Of a stretch of 64,000 nt of DNA, positions 21,897-32,675 are shown piece by piece. The stretch's first letter is position 1; each line of letters opens with the position of its first letter. This stretch comes from Cercophora sp. LCS_1 (taxonomy: Eukaryota > Ascomycota > Sordariomycetes > Sordariales > Lasiosphaeriaceae): positions 486,747-550,746 of the forward strand of contig JAPZLL010000025.1 of the NCBI GenBank assembly GCA_036250225.1, given 5' to 3'. The position numbers were made by a program, and so were the translations under genes. The notes below the pieces were generated by a model. It ran no database searches and had not been told where the DNA came from. It was given only the letters and a program-made list of their open reading frames with translations.

Positions 21897-24204
21897 TTAG
21901 TAATCCAGCACCCACTTGGGAGCCCCAGCCCGCGCTGCCACGTACGAGTTGTCTGTCGGCGCAGGAGCCTTGCGCTTCCCGGATTGCCAAATCCCGATAC
22001 CCCTCTGCCACGTCCCGCGATCGACCGTAAGTCCGTTGATCGGTGGGGGTCGCTTGACGAAAGGCTTGGATTGAAGAACGCGAGTGCGTCTCTTGTCTAG
22101 ATCAGATCCGGCCATTCCTAGCGCTGCGCGCAGCTTGTTCGATAGATCCTTTCGTTGACTCCTAGTTGGAGCATCGCTCGGAATGAGGTGGTGCACCTCC
22201 TCTTGTTTCTTGGGGCTTCCTATCGACGTTGGCTTATCGGAGTGCTTGGGCACCCAGCGGACTGTGGCGGGATCGAGTTTGGGAGGTCCAGGGGGCTTGT
22301 ACTCGCCACACAGGGCCCCTAAAAGCTGGCTGGACAAGCCGAGGGGTTTGTCGGGAACACGGAAATGATGAATCTGCCGGCTGGGGCTGACGCCTTGGAG
22401 GCCTTTTCCCTTCCCAACCCAGTCGACTTGGTTGTAGAGGGCCTGGGAGTAATCGATCCGACCGTACATTGGTATTGGGTTTGGCTCGGGGGGCGGTGGT
22501 CCCGTTGTTGAGTCGAGGTGAAGGGTAATCCCCTTGTCCGGCTTCTTGATGGCCTGTTGCAACACCCCCCACAGGGAGCCGCCGAGCTTCCCCCTCTGGA
22601 ACTTCTTCGCTTTTTGGTTCATGCCTTCATACAACTTCCTCTGCCACTCGTCGCCGTCGTCGTCGCTCCGACCTAGCGGATGCTCAAACGGAGAATGCAA
22701 GTTTGTCTGGAATGGGTTTTTCTGGAATGGGTTTTTCTGGAATGGGTTTGTTTGGAATGGGTTCTTCTGAAAAGCTTGCTCCAGATGCGGGCGATACTGG
22801 TCATAGACCTGGGAAATGAGTTGTTGCGCCGTAAGGTCTTGAGGAGGATGCTGCTGGTTGACGTCAGTCCGACCTTGCGGTTGCCCAAACTGCGAAAATG
22901 GATTGGTTTGGAAGGCTTGCTCCTGGGAAATCGGCTGCTCCATTGGAGAGTTCTGAGGAGGATGCTGCCGGTTGCCCCCACCATCGAGCTCGCCCTCCTC
23001 ACCTTGCTAGGATACTTGCCGCGGAACATCGTAGCCCATGCTAGCGCCACGGTCATATGCCTTGTTGCCACCCGAGCGATTCTCGTCGTCACGATCGACT
23101 GGCACAACCGACGCGGGCCGCGACTCTTCTTCCTCCTCCTTGATGTCACTCAGGTCCCGGGTTCTTGTGCTGCCAGTCGGTCCCTTCTCGACTAATACCA
23201 TGTTGAGACGAGGCCTCCTCCGAGGGTCCGTGATCGCGGCCAATGGCACTTTGTCGAATATCACCTTGATCATTTCTCTGAGATCATCGACGTTGTTAAG
23301 AATGAGATTATAGAAAAGAGGGGGCACACGCTCAGCCTCGCCCTCCGGTGGCATGCCCTCTGGGAGAAAAGCACATTTCCAAGGCACATCAGGGTCGTCG
23401 GGCTTGAACCCAGCAATGTCCTTGAGGCTGTTCCACATGAGTGTAATATCGATCAAATCGGCTCGGACCAAGTGAGCCGGAAAATATGGCTGGCGGAAGG
23501 TCATCAACGGGCAGGGACCGTCGGGGGGCAGGGCCGGATCAATAATCACTCTGATCTGTGTCTGGCCCAAGTTGCATGGATACTGCCGCATCTGTCGGTG
23601 GGCTTCCAACCTTTCCAGACGGTGATTCACCGCCCACTGTGTCGTTTCGTAATTGTCGGCGAATATTCTACCGTAGTCGATGTAGTCCCATGTCATTTGC
23701 CTGCTGAGCCATTGTTCATCTGTTTATTCGACCATTAGCAGTTGCACAAGCGACCGCTGTTTTTGTTGGAGCTGGCTTACAGTGTCCTGGATGGGTGGAG
23801 GGGGGGCTCTTGGCCTTGGTTGTCCCGCTGGAGCGACTGGCGGGAGCGCTGTTACGCGAGGGCGTCTCGTTGCCGACTGTGCTAGGGGTGGCAATGAAGG
23901 GCGTCTCGTTGCCCACTGTACCAGGGGTGGAAATGTAGGGCGTCCCCGGTGTCTTGTCTCCGGCCAAAGTGGGAGTGCTGGTTGAGTCCCAGCAATCTCC
24001 TCCAGGCGACGTATCCACGGGCGCCGGGGTCTTGGGCGCCGGGGTATTGGGCGACGGGGTATTGGGTGACGGGATTTTCGGGGGCTCTTTGGCAGGGTCG
24101 TTCGTCAATTCGTCGGTGACCTTAGACTTACGAAGGCGGACGGGGAATTTTCTGATCACCGGCGGGGTGGGAGCTCCGGGTACGGTAGGCGCTTCGTCAG
24201 ACAT
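21897..24204 (-). CDS. Large low-complexity protein with NPF repeats, 727 aa
   Basis: Minus-strand exons are 24204-23781, 23719-23016 and 22952-21897. Introns are 62 and 63 bp, GT-AG, and the phases agree. Exon 1 is rich in Pro and Thr with imperfect repeats (PNTPSPNTPAPKTPAP; two copies of TVGNETP). Exon 2 carries the most ordered part, with a WDYIDYGRIF start, an RVIIDPALP stretch and a Glu-rich end. Exon 3 opens with Gln/Asn-Pro-Phe units: QTNPF once, then a tandem run of QKNPF and QTNPF. A basic C-terminus follows. No catalytic domain was recognised. NPF tripeptides are known ligands of EH domains in endocytic proteins, but that role here is only inference. It is transcribed head-to-head with the HNH gene, 285 bp apart. 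Confidence 0.7.
22711..22770 (-). repeat. 15-bp tandem repeat coding NPF units
   Basis: Four adjacent 15-bp units (two identical, two with one to three changes) plus a degenerate fifth at 22697-22710 encode the QxNPF run of the 727-aa protein. Confidence 0.85.
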
Positions 24205-24489
24205 GATGAGGGTATTCTGCCGATAAAAGTGGCTCTTCGGGGGTAGGGATGGAATATAATAATCGAATGTTGTGGGGGAACGATGGTGTTGATTGTTGAT
24301 TGACAGACGGGAGCTGGGAGAGAGGGCCGCAACGAGGCCAGCTGGGTGGAGCCCGGAAACTTTTGACAGCCACAGACGGCAAGAGCTGTTGAACAACCCG
24401 AGAGAGCCTCGGATGGCAAGAGCTTGGCTAACCTTTTCCACTACCTCAATTCTAATAGAATTGCTATTTCTGGCCTTTTCAACAACATC
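24205..24489. promoter_or_regulatory. Shared divergent promoter region
   Basis: 285 bp separate the start codons of the NPF-repeat gene (minus) and the HNH gene (plus), so the two are likely driven from one bidirectional region. No TATA box was clearly identified. Confidence 0.45.
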
Positions 24490-25833
24490 ATGGATCAAGA
24501 CATCTCGCCAAAGCAAAACCGGCCATCGCCGGCAATGCTTCCGTCCTCCCTGGCTGCCGTTAGAGCCAGCCGCGAAAAGCTCCGATGTATTTCGAATGAG
24601 CTCCAAGAAGAATTCGACAAGCTCTCTCGCAAGGTGGAGCCCGAGCGCGACCCTGGCGAAGACCGAGTCGAACCAGATGCGCGAGCGAGCCGCGAACTTG
24701 CAACGCTGGGTATTGAAGTTGCGAAGAAGAAGAAAGAAGAGCTTCTTCTCGAACGCCAAATCATCATCCAAGAACGCGACGAAAATCTAATCCTTCCCAA
24801 AATCGCAGCAAAGCGGCTGCAAGACACCGATCGCCGCTATCTCTCTGCTGGAGAGGAACTCTGGAAACACAAGGCCAAGAAAGCACGTTTGGACGATCCC
24901 GGCGTCATCAGATTCTTGGACCCCGTAAGCGGCGGTCTGTCCGACTGCCTTTTGGCGCTCTACAAGAAGTCGGATGGCCTGGAAAAGACCAAGAAACGAC
25001 CCTCGGCCTGGCGCCAAAATGCCCTGGCCTACTACGACGGTCGGGGCACCGAGGAGGATTCGATCTGGTGCCACGTCTGCGGTGACTGGATGAAAAGTTC
25101 GGCGGTGAAGGCGGCACATGTTGTGCCATTTTTTCTCGACAGCGATGAAATCGGAGAGATTCTATTCGGGAACCGGTCCCCATCCCTTCGGCGGGCGGGC
25201 AATGCGCTTTTACTATCGACCCAAATTAAGAAGTGGTTCGATGCGTACCACATCGTCATTGTCCCGGTGGACAGAAAAGAGTCGCCAGTTGTGCGTTGGC
25301 AGGTGGAGGTTATCTCGAGCGACATTCAGAATTCGCGATATCTGGATATGGGCCCATACTACGGCAAGGATCTCCACCAAAAGGAGCTTACCTTCCGCAA
25401 CGAGAAACGGCCGGTACCCCGCTTCATGTACTTTCATTTTCTGATGTCGTTGATTCGAATCAAGGATGTCAAACGCAAGGGATGGGAGGAGGTATGGGCG
25501 AAGTACTACCGGGAAAAGCCCTTCCCGACACCAGGCAATTACATGCGCCAGAGCATGTTGATCGCCCTGGCAATGCATTTTGGGACGGTAGACATGGCCA
25601 TCATCGACTCATGGATTGCCGACAACGGCTTCGATACACCATTGAAGCTTACCCCTGAGGAGAGTGCTGAGGCAGCTCGTCGGGTACATGCAGCGGCAGA
25701 GCGTGCCATGGCTCGCGCAGACCGGAAACCAAAGTCCGACGATAGTGATGAAGATAGTAATGAAGACAGCGATGAAGATAATGAGGAGGAGGAGGAGGAG
25801 GAGGAGGAGGATGGGACTCGTATGGAACAATAA
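24490..25833 (+). CDS. HNH nuclease-like protein (HNH_2 type), 447 aa
   Basis: An intronless frame. Residues 20-130 are charged and probably coiled coil. The HNH module follows: CHVCGD (Cys194, Cys197), AAHVVPF with His210, GNALLL with Asn238 and WFDAYHIVIVP with His254. That order matches the fungal HNH_2 family, where a betaBetaAlpha-metal finger cuts DNA or has lost that role. The C-terminus ends in a Ser/Asp/Glu-rich, then poly-Glu stretch encoded by a GAG/GAT repeat (25739-25811). Copies of this family are common in filamentous fungi and their biological role is unknown. No transposase, repeats or terminal inverted repeats were seen around it, so there is no evidence that it is a homing or mobile gene. 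Confidence 0.82.
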   Translation: MDQDISPKQNRPSPAMLPSSLAAVRASREKLRCISNELQEEFDKLSRKVEPERDPGEDRVEPDARASRELATLGIEVAKKKKEELLLERQIIIQERDENLILPKIAAKRLQDTDRRYLSAGEELWKHKAKKARLDDPGVIRFLDPVSGGLSDCLLALYKKSDGLEKTKKRPSAWRQNALAYYDGRGTEEDSIWCHVCGDWMKSSAVKAAHVVPFFLDSDEIGEILFGNRSPSLRRAGNALLLSTQIKKWFDAYHIVIVPVDRKESPVVRWQVEVISSDIQNSRYLDMGPYYGKDLHQKELTFRNEKRPVPRFMYFHFLMSLIRIKDVKRKGWEEVWAKYYREKPFPTPGNYMRQSMLIALAMHFGTVDMAIIDSWIADNGFDTPLKLTPEESAEAARRVHAAAERAMARADRKPKSDDSDEDSNEDSDEDNEEEEEEEEEDGTRMEQ

Positions 25834-26176
25834 GGGGATGAAAGATGAGGTCGATAGGTGGAGGCTGACGATTGTGCCTACAAACATAGAATAGATAGGG
25901 AAGCTCCTCAGCCGCAGCCAGAGCACCTGTAACAACAGCGGCAGCAGCGCAATTACCACAATCCACGGAGGGTCCATGTGTCCTTTTATTGCAGGCCTTC
26001 AACACTGCCTCGCTGGCGGTGACCAGCTGTGCAGTTTGGCGGGTGCCTAGCTTTCGCACGTATGCGCCTTCCTCGGAATCTCGCACCCAAACTTTACTGG
26101 CAATGCGCTCCTTCCCTCAACGCCCCAGTACGTCAGGTGACACACTCGAGGGCGATTTTGAACAGATCCTCCGCAG
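25834..26176. other. Intergenic, convergent 3' ends
   Basis: Nothing was recognised. Confidence 0.4.
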
Positions 26177-26989
26177 TCACAGACAAGAACGAGATTCCCC
26201 GCCCCCGCCTCCATTCTCAGCACCGCCACCACCGACAACCCTCTTCAACCATGCGACCGCATCCTCAATCCCATCGGGCGACTGTATCCAGTGTCCTCCC
26301 TCGGGATACTCCTTCCACTCAACCTGCGCTCCAAACCTAGCAAACGCCTCCCTCAGCTCCCTCCCATACTCAATCCTGACTAACGGATCATCCACACAGT
26401 GCTGCCACAAAACCGGCGTTTCCCTCACCACCGTATCGTCGCTCGGCACGCCCTCTAAACCCAAAACCGCCCTCGTCTCCGACAGAATCCGCCCCGGGAA
26501 CGGAAACCGGCTGCAAAACGTCATGAGCCCCCCGAGTCTCGGCCGCAACCCCTCCACTTCGAGATTCAACAGCACGTGCGCCGCCGTCGCCCCGCCCTGA
26601 CTGATACCCGCGAGAATCACGCGATCGTGGCGCCCGTCGAGAAGCTCCACCTCGGCTTTGACCATCGGCCGAAGACTCGCGACGCTTTCCTTTATACCCT
26701 GGAGCTGAAGCTCCTCGCGCTGCGCGAGGTTGTTGATGTTCCATGTGTCGAACCACTGCGAGACGGGAACACCGGGAAAGCGCGCCGATGGCCGCAGGGC
26801 GGTTTGTGGGAGGACCCAGCGGATGGAAGGAAAGTGGTCAATCAGGGTGAAGTTGTTGCGGTCGGTTGCGATTTGGAGCTCGTGCACGAAGTGGGCGGCT
26901 GTTGAGCCGCGGCCGTGGAGAAAGATGATGGTGTGGGTGTGGGGCTTGGAAGGCGGGATTACTTTGAAGCTGAGCGGTTCGTAAGACAT
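26177..26989 (-). CDS. Phospholipase/carboxylesterase-type alpha/beta hydrolase, 270 aa
   Basis: Start chosen at the ATG giving MSYEPLSF. A longer upstream frame has no motif and would be unusual for the family. Features of the Abhydrolase_2 group (acyl-protein thioesterase relatives) are IIFLHGRGST with the oxyanion loop at residues 21-30, WFD at 79-81, the nucleophile Ser130 in AGISQGG, a CVDDP acid-turn region and His in GGHW. There is no signal peptide, so a cytosolic enzyme acting on carboxyl or thioester bonds is likely; the substrate is open. The C-terminus ends in a Gly-rich stretch coded by a repeat-prone sequence. Confidence 0.85.
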   Translation of the reverse strand: MSYEPLSFKVIPPSKPHTHTIIFLHGRGSTAAHFVHELQIATDRNNFTLIDHFPSIRWVLPQTALRPSARFPGVPVSQWFDTWNINNLAQREELQLQGIKESVASLRPMVKAEVELLDGRHDRVILAGISQGGATAAHVLLNLEVEGLRPRLGGLMTFCSRFPFPGRILSETRAVLGLEGVPSDDTVVRETPVLWQHCVDDPLVRIEYGRELREAFARFGAQVEWKEYPEGGHWIQSPDGIEDAVAWLKRVVGGGGAENGGGGGESRSCL

Positions 26990-28016
26990 TGTGGTGGTCG
27001 ATGCTGATGGTGAAGGTTGAAGATGCGGGCGTTCGGCGTTCGAGGTCTGCGCCAGGCAGCGATGTCGCGTCGTGTGGCTGCTTGAATGAGGGAGTGCTGC
27101 ATGAATGGTCACCTGCTCGTTCGCGCCAACTCCGGTGGTTTCCGGAGAGATCCCGGTCGCCAAGCGGGGCCATCGAGCCTCCGGATCCCGTCCCGCTCGC
27201 CAACGCCTGAACGGTATTGACATGCACCGCCATCAGCGGTCAACCCTCGCGCTGCGTGGCGCTTCCGGTCCAAGAGTCGCCCCCGTGTGGCTTGTTCTGA
27301 GAGCTCCAGTTCGCCCAAAGGCAGGGGTGGGACCGAGGGATGCTGTGCGGGGAGTACGGCAAGCGACTGATCTTTCGCATCTCCGAAGCGGCCCTGTGTC
27401 TCGGTGTCGTACGCGACAGCTGCTTCATGTCAGGGCGACCACGACAAAGATCGATTTTGCCTTCCTTGGCGCAGGGTGCGGTCTGGCGATCTGCATCTTT
27501 TGACCCCTGGCTTGAAGATCTCGGCGCCACGTCGTTGGCTTTGCCAAGGGCGAAGCCCAGAATGTGGTGGACGATCGCCCTTTCCATAGACACAGCTCCC
27601 TTTGCCCTGGATAACAAACCGCCACGTTCCCTCAAGTCGCTTGAAACGCTTTACTTTGCGCCTCGTCCGAATCAGTCGGACGATGGGGGCCTTTCAGCAT
27701 CGGTTTCAGCAAGTGAGCAAGGCACAGAGCCTGGTGCAATTGCAGAGGGTTGAGGCCGCATGTGGGGATCATCGCCACGGCAGACAAGGGCGCCCAGGAA
27801 GCCTGCAGGCGCACAGCGATCCGCCGGCATTCCTCCGATCACCAATCTGTACCGAGTCGATGATTGGCCTGCCAGGGAGTTCCCCAGGGTCACTCGGTAT
27901 CACCCAACTTTATTTGTTCCACCAGTGCGACCAGCATCGACACCGCGAATAAAGGGTGTTGACTCCCATCTCATTCCCCGCTTGTTGAAGCCAGGACCAC
28001 GCTGAGGGTAGCAGCC
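26990..28016. other. Intergenic between divergent hydrolase and transporter genes
   Basis: About 1 kb without a recognisable gene. Open frames around 27.3-27.8 kb on both strands look like chance frames in GC-rich DNA. Confidence 0.4.
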
Positions 28017-29633
28017 ATGAATCTTCACATCACCACGCCTCCGCCGCCACGGTCACTCCGTGAACGGATACACGAAATCGCCTTCCTTTTTGTATTATGT
28101 CTCGCCCAGTTTTTGGCCCTGGCGGCCATGAATCAAACGGTCGCCCCACTCCTTATCCTTGCTAAGTACTTCAACATTGACGACTACGGCAACCTTTCGT
28201 GGTTTTCGGCGGCATACAGCATGACCGTCGGCACTTTCATCCTGCCCGCCGGAAGGCTTGGCGATATCTATGGACATAAGATCATCTTTCTCGTTGGTTG
28301 GGCTTGGTTCGGGGTATGGTCACTGGCGGCTGGGTTCTGCACTAGCGACCAACTGGTCTTATTCAGTGCCTTCCGGGCACTCCAAGGAATCGGGCCCGCC
28401 CTTCTCATTCCCAACGCCATTGCCATCATCGGTCGAACGTTTCCCATCGGTTTCAAACGGAACATTGCCTTCGCCTGCTTTGGCGCCGCCGGCCCGGCAG
28501 GCGCGGCTCTCGGCGCCGTCATGGCAGCCCTCGTATCTGAGACCATCACTTGGCCGTGGTGTTTCTGGCTTCTGGCCATCACCTGCGCTCTTTTAATTCC
28601 TCTGTCATATTTTGTCATCCCGGCCGCTATCACCCACCCGCACGAAACCAAGCCGCTCTCCCAGATCACGACTACATTTGACTACCCTGGTGCCATCACC
28701 GGTGTGGCTGGCCTCATCCTCATCAACTTTGCTCTCAACCAGGCTCCCATCTCCGGCTGGTCAGCACCCTACATACCGTCTCTCCTGGCGGTCGGCGTCT
28801 TCTTCCTCGCCGCCTTCGTCTACGTCGAGCTTCGAGTCGCTGCCCATCCCATCGTCCCGCTCCGTGGCCTGCAACGCAACGCGGCCCTCACCCTGGCCTG
28901 CGTTTTTGCCGGTTGGAGCAGCCACGGCATCTGGGTCTACTACCTCTATATCTTTCTCGAGCACCTCCGGGGACATTCTGCTCTTCTCACCTCGTTCGAG
29001 ACGTCGCCCGTCGCCGTCAGCGGAGTGCTGTGTGCCTTTATCACAGTGTATTTCCTCCGCACTGTCACGGTGTCATGGATCATGTTCTCGGCAATGTGTT
29101 TCTTCACCTTTGGAAGTTTGGTGATGGCAGTCACGCCGATTGATCAACCCTATTGGACAAATACCTTTTTCGCCGTCTTTTTGATGCCGGCAGCGATGAA
29201 CCAATCATTCCCTGCAGCCACTATTTTGCTGAGTGAGACACTGCCGAGAGACAAACAGGGGATTGCAGCAAGTTTGGTGGCAACAGTGGTGAACTACAGC
29301 ATCAGCTGTGGCTTGGGGTTGGCAGGGAGTATCCACCGACACTCGATGGAAGTAGCGGCGAAGAGGGCGGACATCAAGGCAGAGGGAATGGAGTTGGATG
29401 TTGTCAACGACGACATGACAGCGGTGAGGTTACACGGGTTGCGGAGTGCATACTGGTTCGCGGTTATCTTGGGTGGAGTGGGCATGGTGATTGCGGCGTT
29501 CTTCATTCTGGTGCAGAGAAAGGAAGGAGAGGAAAAAATGGAGACGAGAGACGAGTGTGACTCGCCTGTGAGTGACACCATGACGGAGTTTTCGGACAAA
29601 GGGTTTGTTGGGAGGAAGAGTGACGAGGTTTAA
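28017..29633 (+). CDS. DHA2-type MFS transporter, 538 aa
   Basis: A single exon from an ATG. The hydrophobic profile fits about 14 membrane segments. Motif A-like GRLGDIYGHK lies in the first cytosolic loop, preceded by WFSAAYSMTVGTF, and motif C-like AAGPAGAALGAV appears further on. LQGIGPALLIPNA is typical of the aminotriazole-resistance (Atr1)-like branch of DHA2. It is a proton-coupled antiporter of the plasma membrane or vacuole that exports toxic or weak-base compounds; the substrate is unknown. The C-terminal tail is cytosolic, acidic and Ser-rich. It has no introns, unlike the second DHA2 gene in this window at 61.1 kb, and the two are not close copies. Confidence 0.9.
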   Translation: MNLHITTPPPPRSLRERIHEIAFLFVLCLAQFLALAAMNQTVAPLLILAKYFNIDDYGNLSWFSAAYSMTVGTFILPAGRLGDIYGHKIIFLVGWAWFGVWSLAAGFCTSDQLVLFSAFRALQGIGPALLIPNAIAIIGRTFPIGFKRNIAFACFGAAGPAGAALGAVMAALVSETITWPWCFWLLAITCALLIPLSYFVIPAAITHPHETKPLSQITTTFDYPGAITGVAGLILINFALNQAPISGWSAPYIPSLLAVGVFFLAAFVYVELRVAAHPIVPLRGLQRNAALTLACVFAGWSSHGIWVYYLYIFLEHLRGHSALLTSFETSPVAVSGVLCAFITVYFLRTVTVSWIMFSAMCFFTFGSLVMAVTPIDQPYWTNTFFAVFLMPAAMNQSFPAATILLSETLPRDKQGIAASLVATVVNYSISCGLGLAGSIHRHSMEVAAKRADIKAEGMELDVVNDDMTAVRLHGLRSAYWFAVILGGVGMVIAAFFILVQRKEGEEKMETRDECDSPVSDTMTEFSDKGFVGRKSDEV

Positions 29634-30250
29634 TGTGACGGCTTGCATGGGTTTAATGGTGTTTGGGTTGGGTTTGTCGGTTATTGGACAGCTGTCATGA
29701 GCAAGCGTATTGTCTTCAATCTGTTTCCACTCTTGGCTGACCAGCAACATGGCACGTCGCTGGGTTCTGAGGGGTGATCAAACTTGAGCCCTGGCCTAGA
29801 TGACTCGACCAGATCTCAATGACCTGTTCAATGCAGATGACTAGTATCGATTCATGAGATTGGGTACTTGACAATCGCAGATTTCCCTCCTTCACGTTTC
29901 AACACCACCCAGCATCCACAGTTCTATACCCTCTTCCACAACCACCCCTACGGCACCATCCTTCCTCCAAATTCCGGAGTGTATATAGGTACCTACCCCT
30001 TCTTCCCAACTATGGCATTCATTTCGGGCAAGGTTACGGTGTTGTGTTTGAACTATTACAGAGAAATCCGTTCCCTGGGGCTCGGGATATCAAAGAGCTG
30101 AAGTTGGAGTGCTGCATGAAAGGTATCACGGTCTTGAAGCACGAGCGAGGGGGAGGAGTGTCAGCCATTCAGACAAGTTGGGAACATTTCATGGAGAGGA
30201 CTACCCAGGTTAGTAATGTAAGCTGCCTTAGTCGGCGAAATCAACATGGA
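29634..30250. other. Intergenic, convergent
   Basis: No gene was recognised between the transporter and the HET pseudogene. Confidence 0.4.
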
Positions 30251-32143
30251 TCAGGAAAATATCAAATCCTCAGCCACCATTTCTACGTCTCCAAGTGCTT
30301 TCCCATCCATGTAGCCCTGCACATAACAAGTGCCCAGAAACCAGTAGTGATTCTCTGAACCGGGCGCCTGGCGGATGGTCATGGGGAACCGATAACCATG
30401 GACAACACAAACGAGATCACCTTGTTTAGTCGTGGGCGGAACCCAGCAGAGAAGTGACTTGTTCAGCCGAGAGGAACTAGCATTGGTGACCCCGAGTCGC
30501 AGCTGGTCATGGAGCCCAAGGAGGTGGGCCCGGGAAGGGAGGCCCAGGAGATCTTCGAAGTCGTACTTTGGCCGTTGAGAGTTGCGGCGGAAGGAGTTTG
30601 CAAGGAGCGGTTTATCAAGCTCCAAGTCGACATCAAGATTGAATGCTCTGTAGAAGGCATTCAGAGCTTCGTCGGTAGTTCTCTGGCCTATTTCCAACGC
30701 CGTCTCGGCGAGAGTCTTGCACGCGTGCCAATAGGCTTCGACGTCATCCAGGGAGACCGCCACGACCTGCGACCCGAGGTACTCTTTTGGATTGCGGGCT
30801 TCTTCGAGTCTTTCTGTGAGGTCTCGTTCCCCTGGCCATGGGCCTAATACTTGATGCATCACTCCTAGGCGTGTGATGCGGAGACGGAGGTGGGTTGGGG
30901 GTTCGTCGGAAAACATGCCGCCGGCGTCCCAAAGCGTGTGTATCGCGATCTCATTGACGCGATTAAAGCCAATATCGATACCTCCCATGCATGAAGGTGT
31001 GGTATCCTTGGTGGCGGACGAGCAGTAGCTCAGAAATTCCAAACCCCCTTGCGTCTTTATGGACTCGAGGAAAACAGACAAGATGAGCGAGTCAAATGTA
31101 GTGTCTGGCGAGTAGTCTGGTTCGATTGTTGTCATCTCGCAGTGGTCAGATGCGCCTAGCAGACCGATAACAGCGTAGACTTTGTCCCTCTTGTCCGTGG
31201 CTTCAAACAACCACGTCTTGCGCAGCATGTCGAGGAGCGTCCACCGATTCGTTGGCCTGCCAATGCCAGTGCTCCAATTCTCGGCAGCACCGCTCTCGAG
31301 CCGGCTTTTGATGGTGCTCATCTTGAGTAGGGAGCGCGTGTATAGACGCATTTCCGGTGGGATTCGAAGAGTGGGATGCAGCTTCTGGAGGGCGGGAGCA
31401 TGCAGTGGTAGCATCGACTGGAACATCGACCCGACCCCGGTGAGAGTGTCCCATGTGGTGTTGGATTCGTATAGCATGATCCAGCATTCCTTTGCCATGA
31501 CGATTTCCTGGATCATCCAGACCCGGCGAAGGTATTCACTTTGAAGCAGACGGAACATGGCCTGCCACGCTGCCTCCGTCAGGCATCCTTCGTCCGTGAT
31601 ATCCGACAGGGCTCGCCCAACGCCCACCTGAGATGATTTGAGCAAGAGAAGAATAAAAGTGCGGAGGTGGGGTAGATCTTGAGCCGCTTCGTATATTTTG
31701 GCCGACAGCCAGACCATCACATGCTTCGCCTTGGCTTAGCTTCGGCCCATCATCTAAACTTGAACGCTCTTTTCCGCGAATTTGCGTTGGTTGATTGCCA
31801 GTTGACCGATCCAAAGCACTCTCGCGGAGTCAGTCATGCGAAGCGCGACGAGCGCGTCGTACAGGTTAGCTGTGACTGATAAAGTCTTTCCGTCGCAGAA
31901 GACATCCTTCCAGGGAGTTACTGACGTCTATGTCTACGAGAGAGCCTCAAACAGATTGTCAAGATCTTCAAGACTGTGTTCTTGGATGCTAATATGTACC
32001 GGCCTGTCCGGTGTCCCCTGGGGAAGGATCACGAGCCGAAACTGGCAATCGGACAGGGGCTGGTACTGGTAGGGCTGTGATGAGGTCGGAAAAGACGTCT
32101 CAACCCGATTGTTGCTTGACGGAGGTTCCGAGGGAGTCGCCAT
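30251..32143 (-). pseudogene. HET-domain pseudogene
   Basis: One frame runs from an ATG at 32143 to the terminator at 30251 but is interrupted by four stops, all in the HET core: 31934-31936, 31928-31930, 31754-31756 and 31736-31738. The first two replace the residues after FEALS, where intact genes read SYTWG. VLWIGQLAINQ stands where relatives have the WIDQLCINQ-type motif. After the stops the protein is well preserved (RRVWMIQE, ATDKRDKVYAVIGLLG and a long C-terminus), so decay looks recent. A downstream ATG at 31720 could still give a 489-residue product lacking the N-terminal HET motifs. Two of the stops fit C-to-T type changes in CpA context (TGG to TAG, CAG to TAG), the others do not. 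Confidence 0.85.
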
Positions 32144-32675
32144 GCTGGGTTTGGGGAGCGGGGCTGTTGAAGAATGAAGATGCCGGGGGTGGTTGTTTCT
32201 TTCTCTCGGCGGGGAGGGGTCCTCAAACATCCATTCTTGCTCCTGAGAGGGGCCCAACCACAGCCAGCTGTCGAAACGCTAAAAATGGACGTTCCTTGAG
32301 CGGTTCATGCCGCTATCCCGCTTCGCAATGCAACGTCGTCAAGCACGTCGGCCCAAAGGTTTGTGACAGTCTAACCACCATTGACTAGTTTAGCGTACCG
32401 TGATCAATTTTCATCTCCAAGCTGCAGCGTAGGAGCGCTGCCAAGGGCCTCGTTGGAGTCAAGATACCAAGACGTGGCTTGTTATTGTCGCTTGATGGCT
32501 CGGCAGCTGAAAGCGCTTGCCCGAATTCACGATCCCGGTGACACGCTTAATGCACGAGTGTCAGGGCCTCTTCAGGGTCCAACAGAATGAAAACGCTTTC
32601 CTCCTGCCCTCGCGGCGTTCCTCGCTCTTTGTTCTCGTTTGTGTGTTGTTGAATTGCCCTCGTTGAGACGCCACC
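32144..32675. other. Intergenic
   Basis: This is the divergent space between the HET pseudogene and the CFEM-like gene. Nothing was recognised. Confidence 0.4.

Noticed and set aside
24490..25833. HNH gene as a homing endonuclease or part of a bacterial-style defence system
   Set aside because: No intron or intein context, no repeats or partner genes were seen; the HNH_2 family is common in fungal nuclear genomes.
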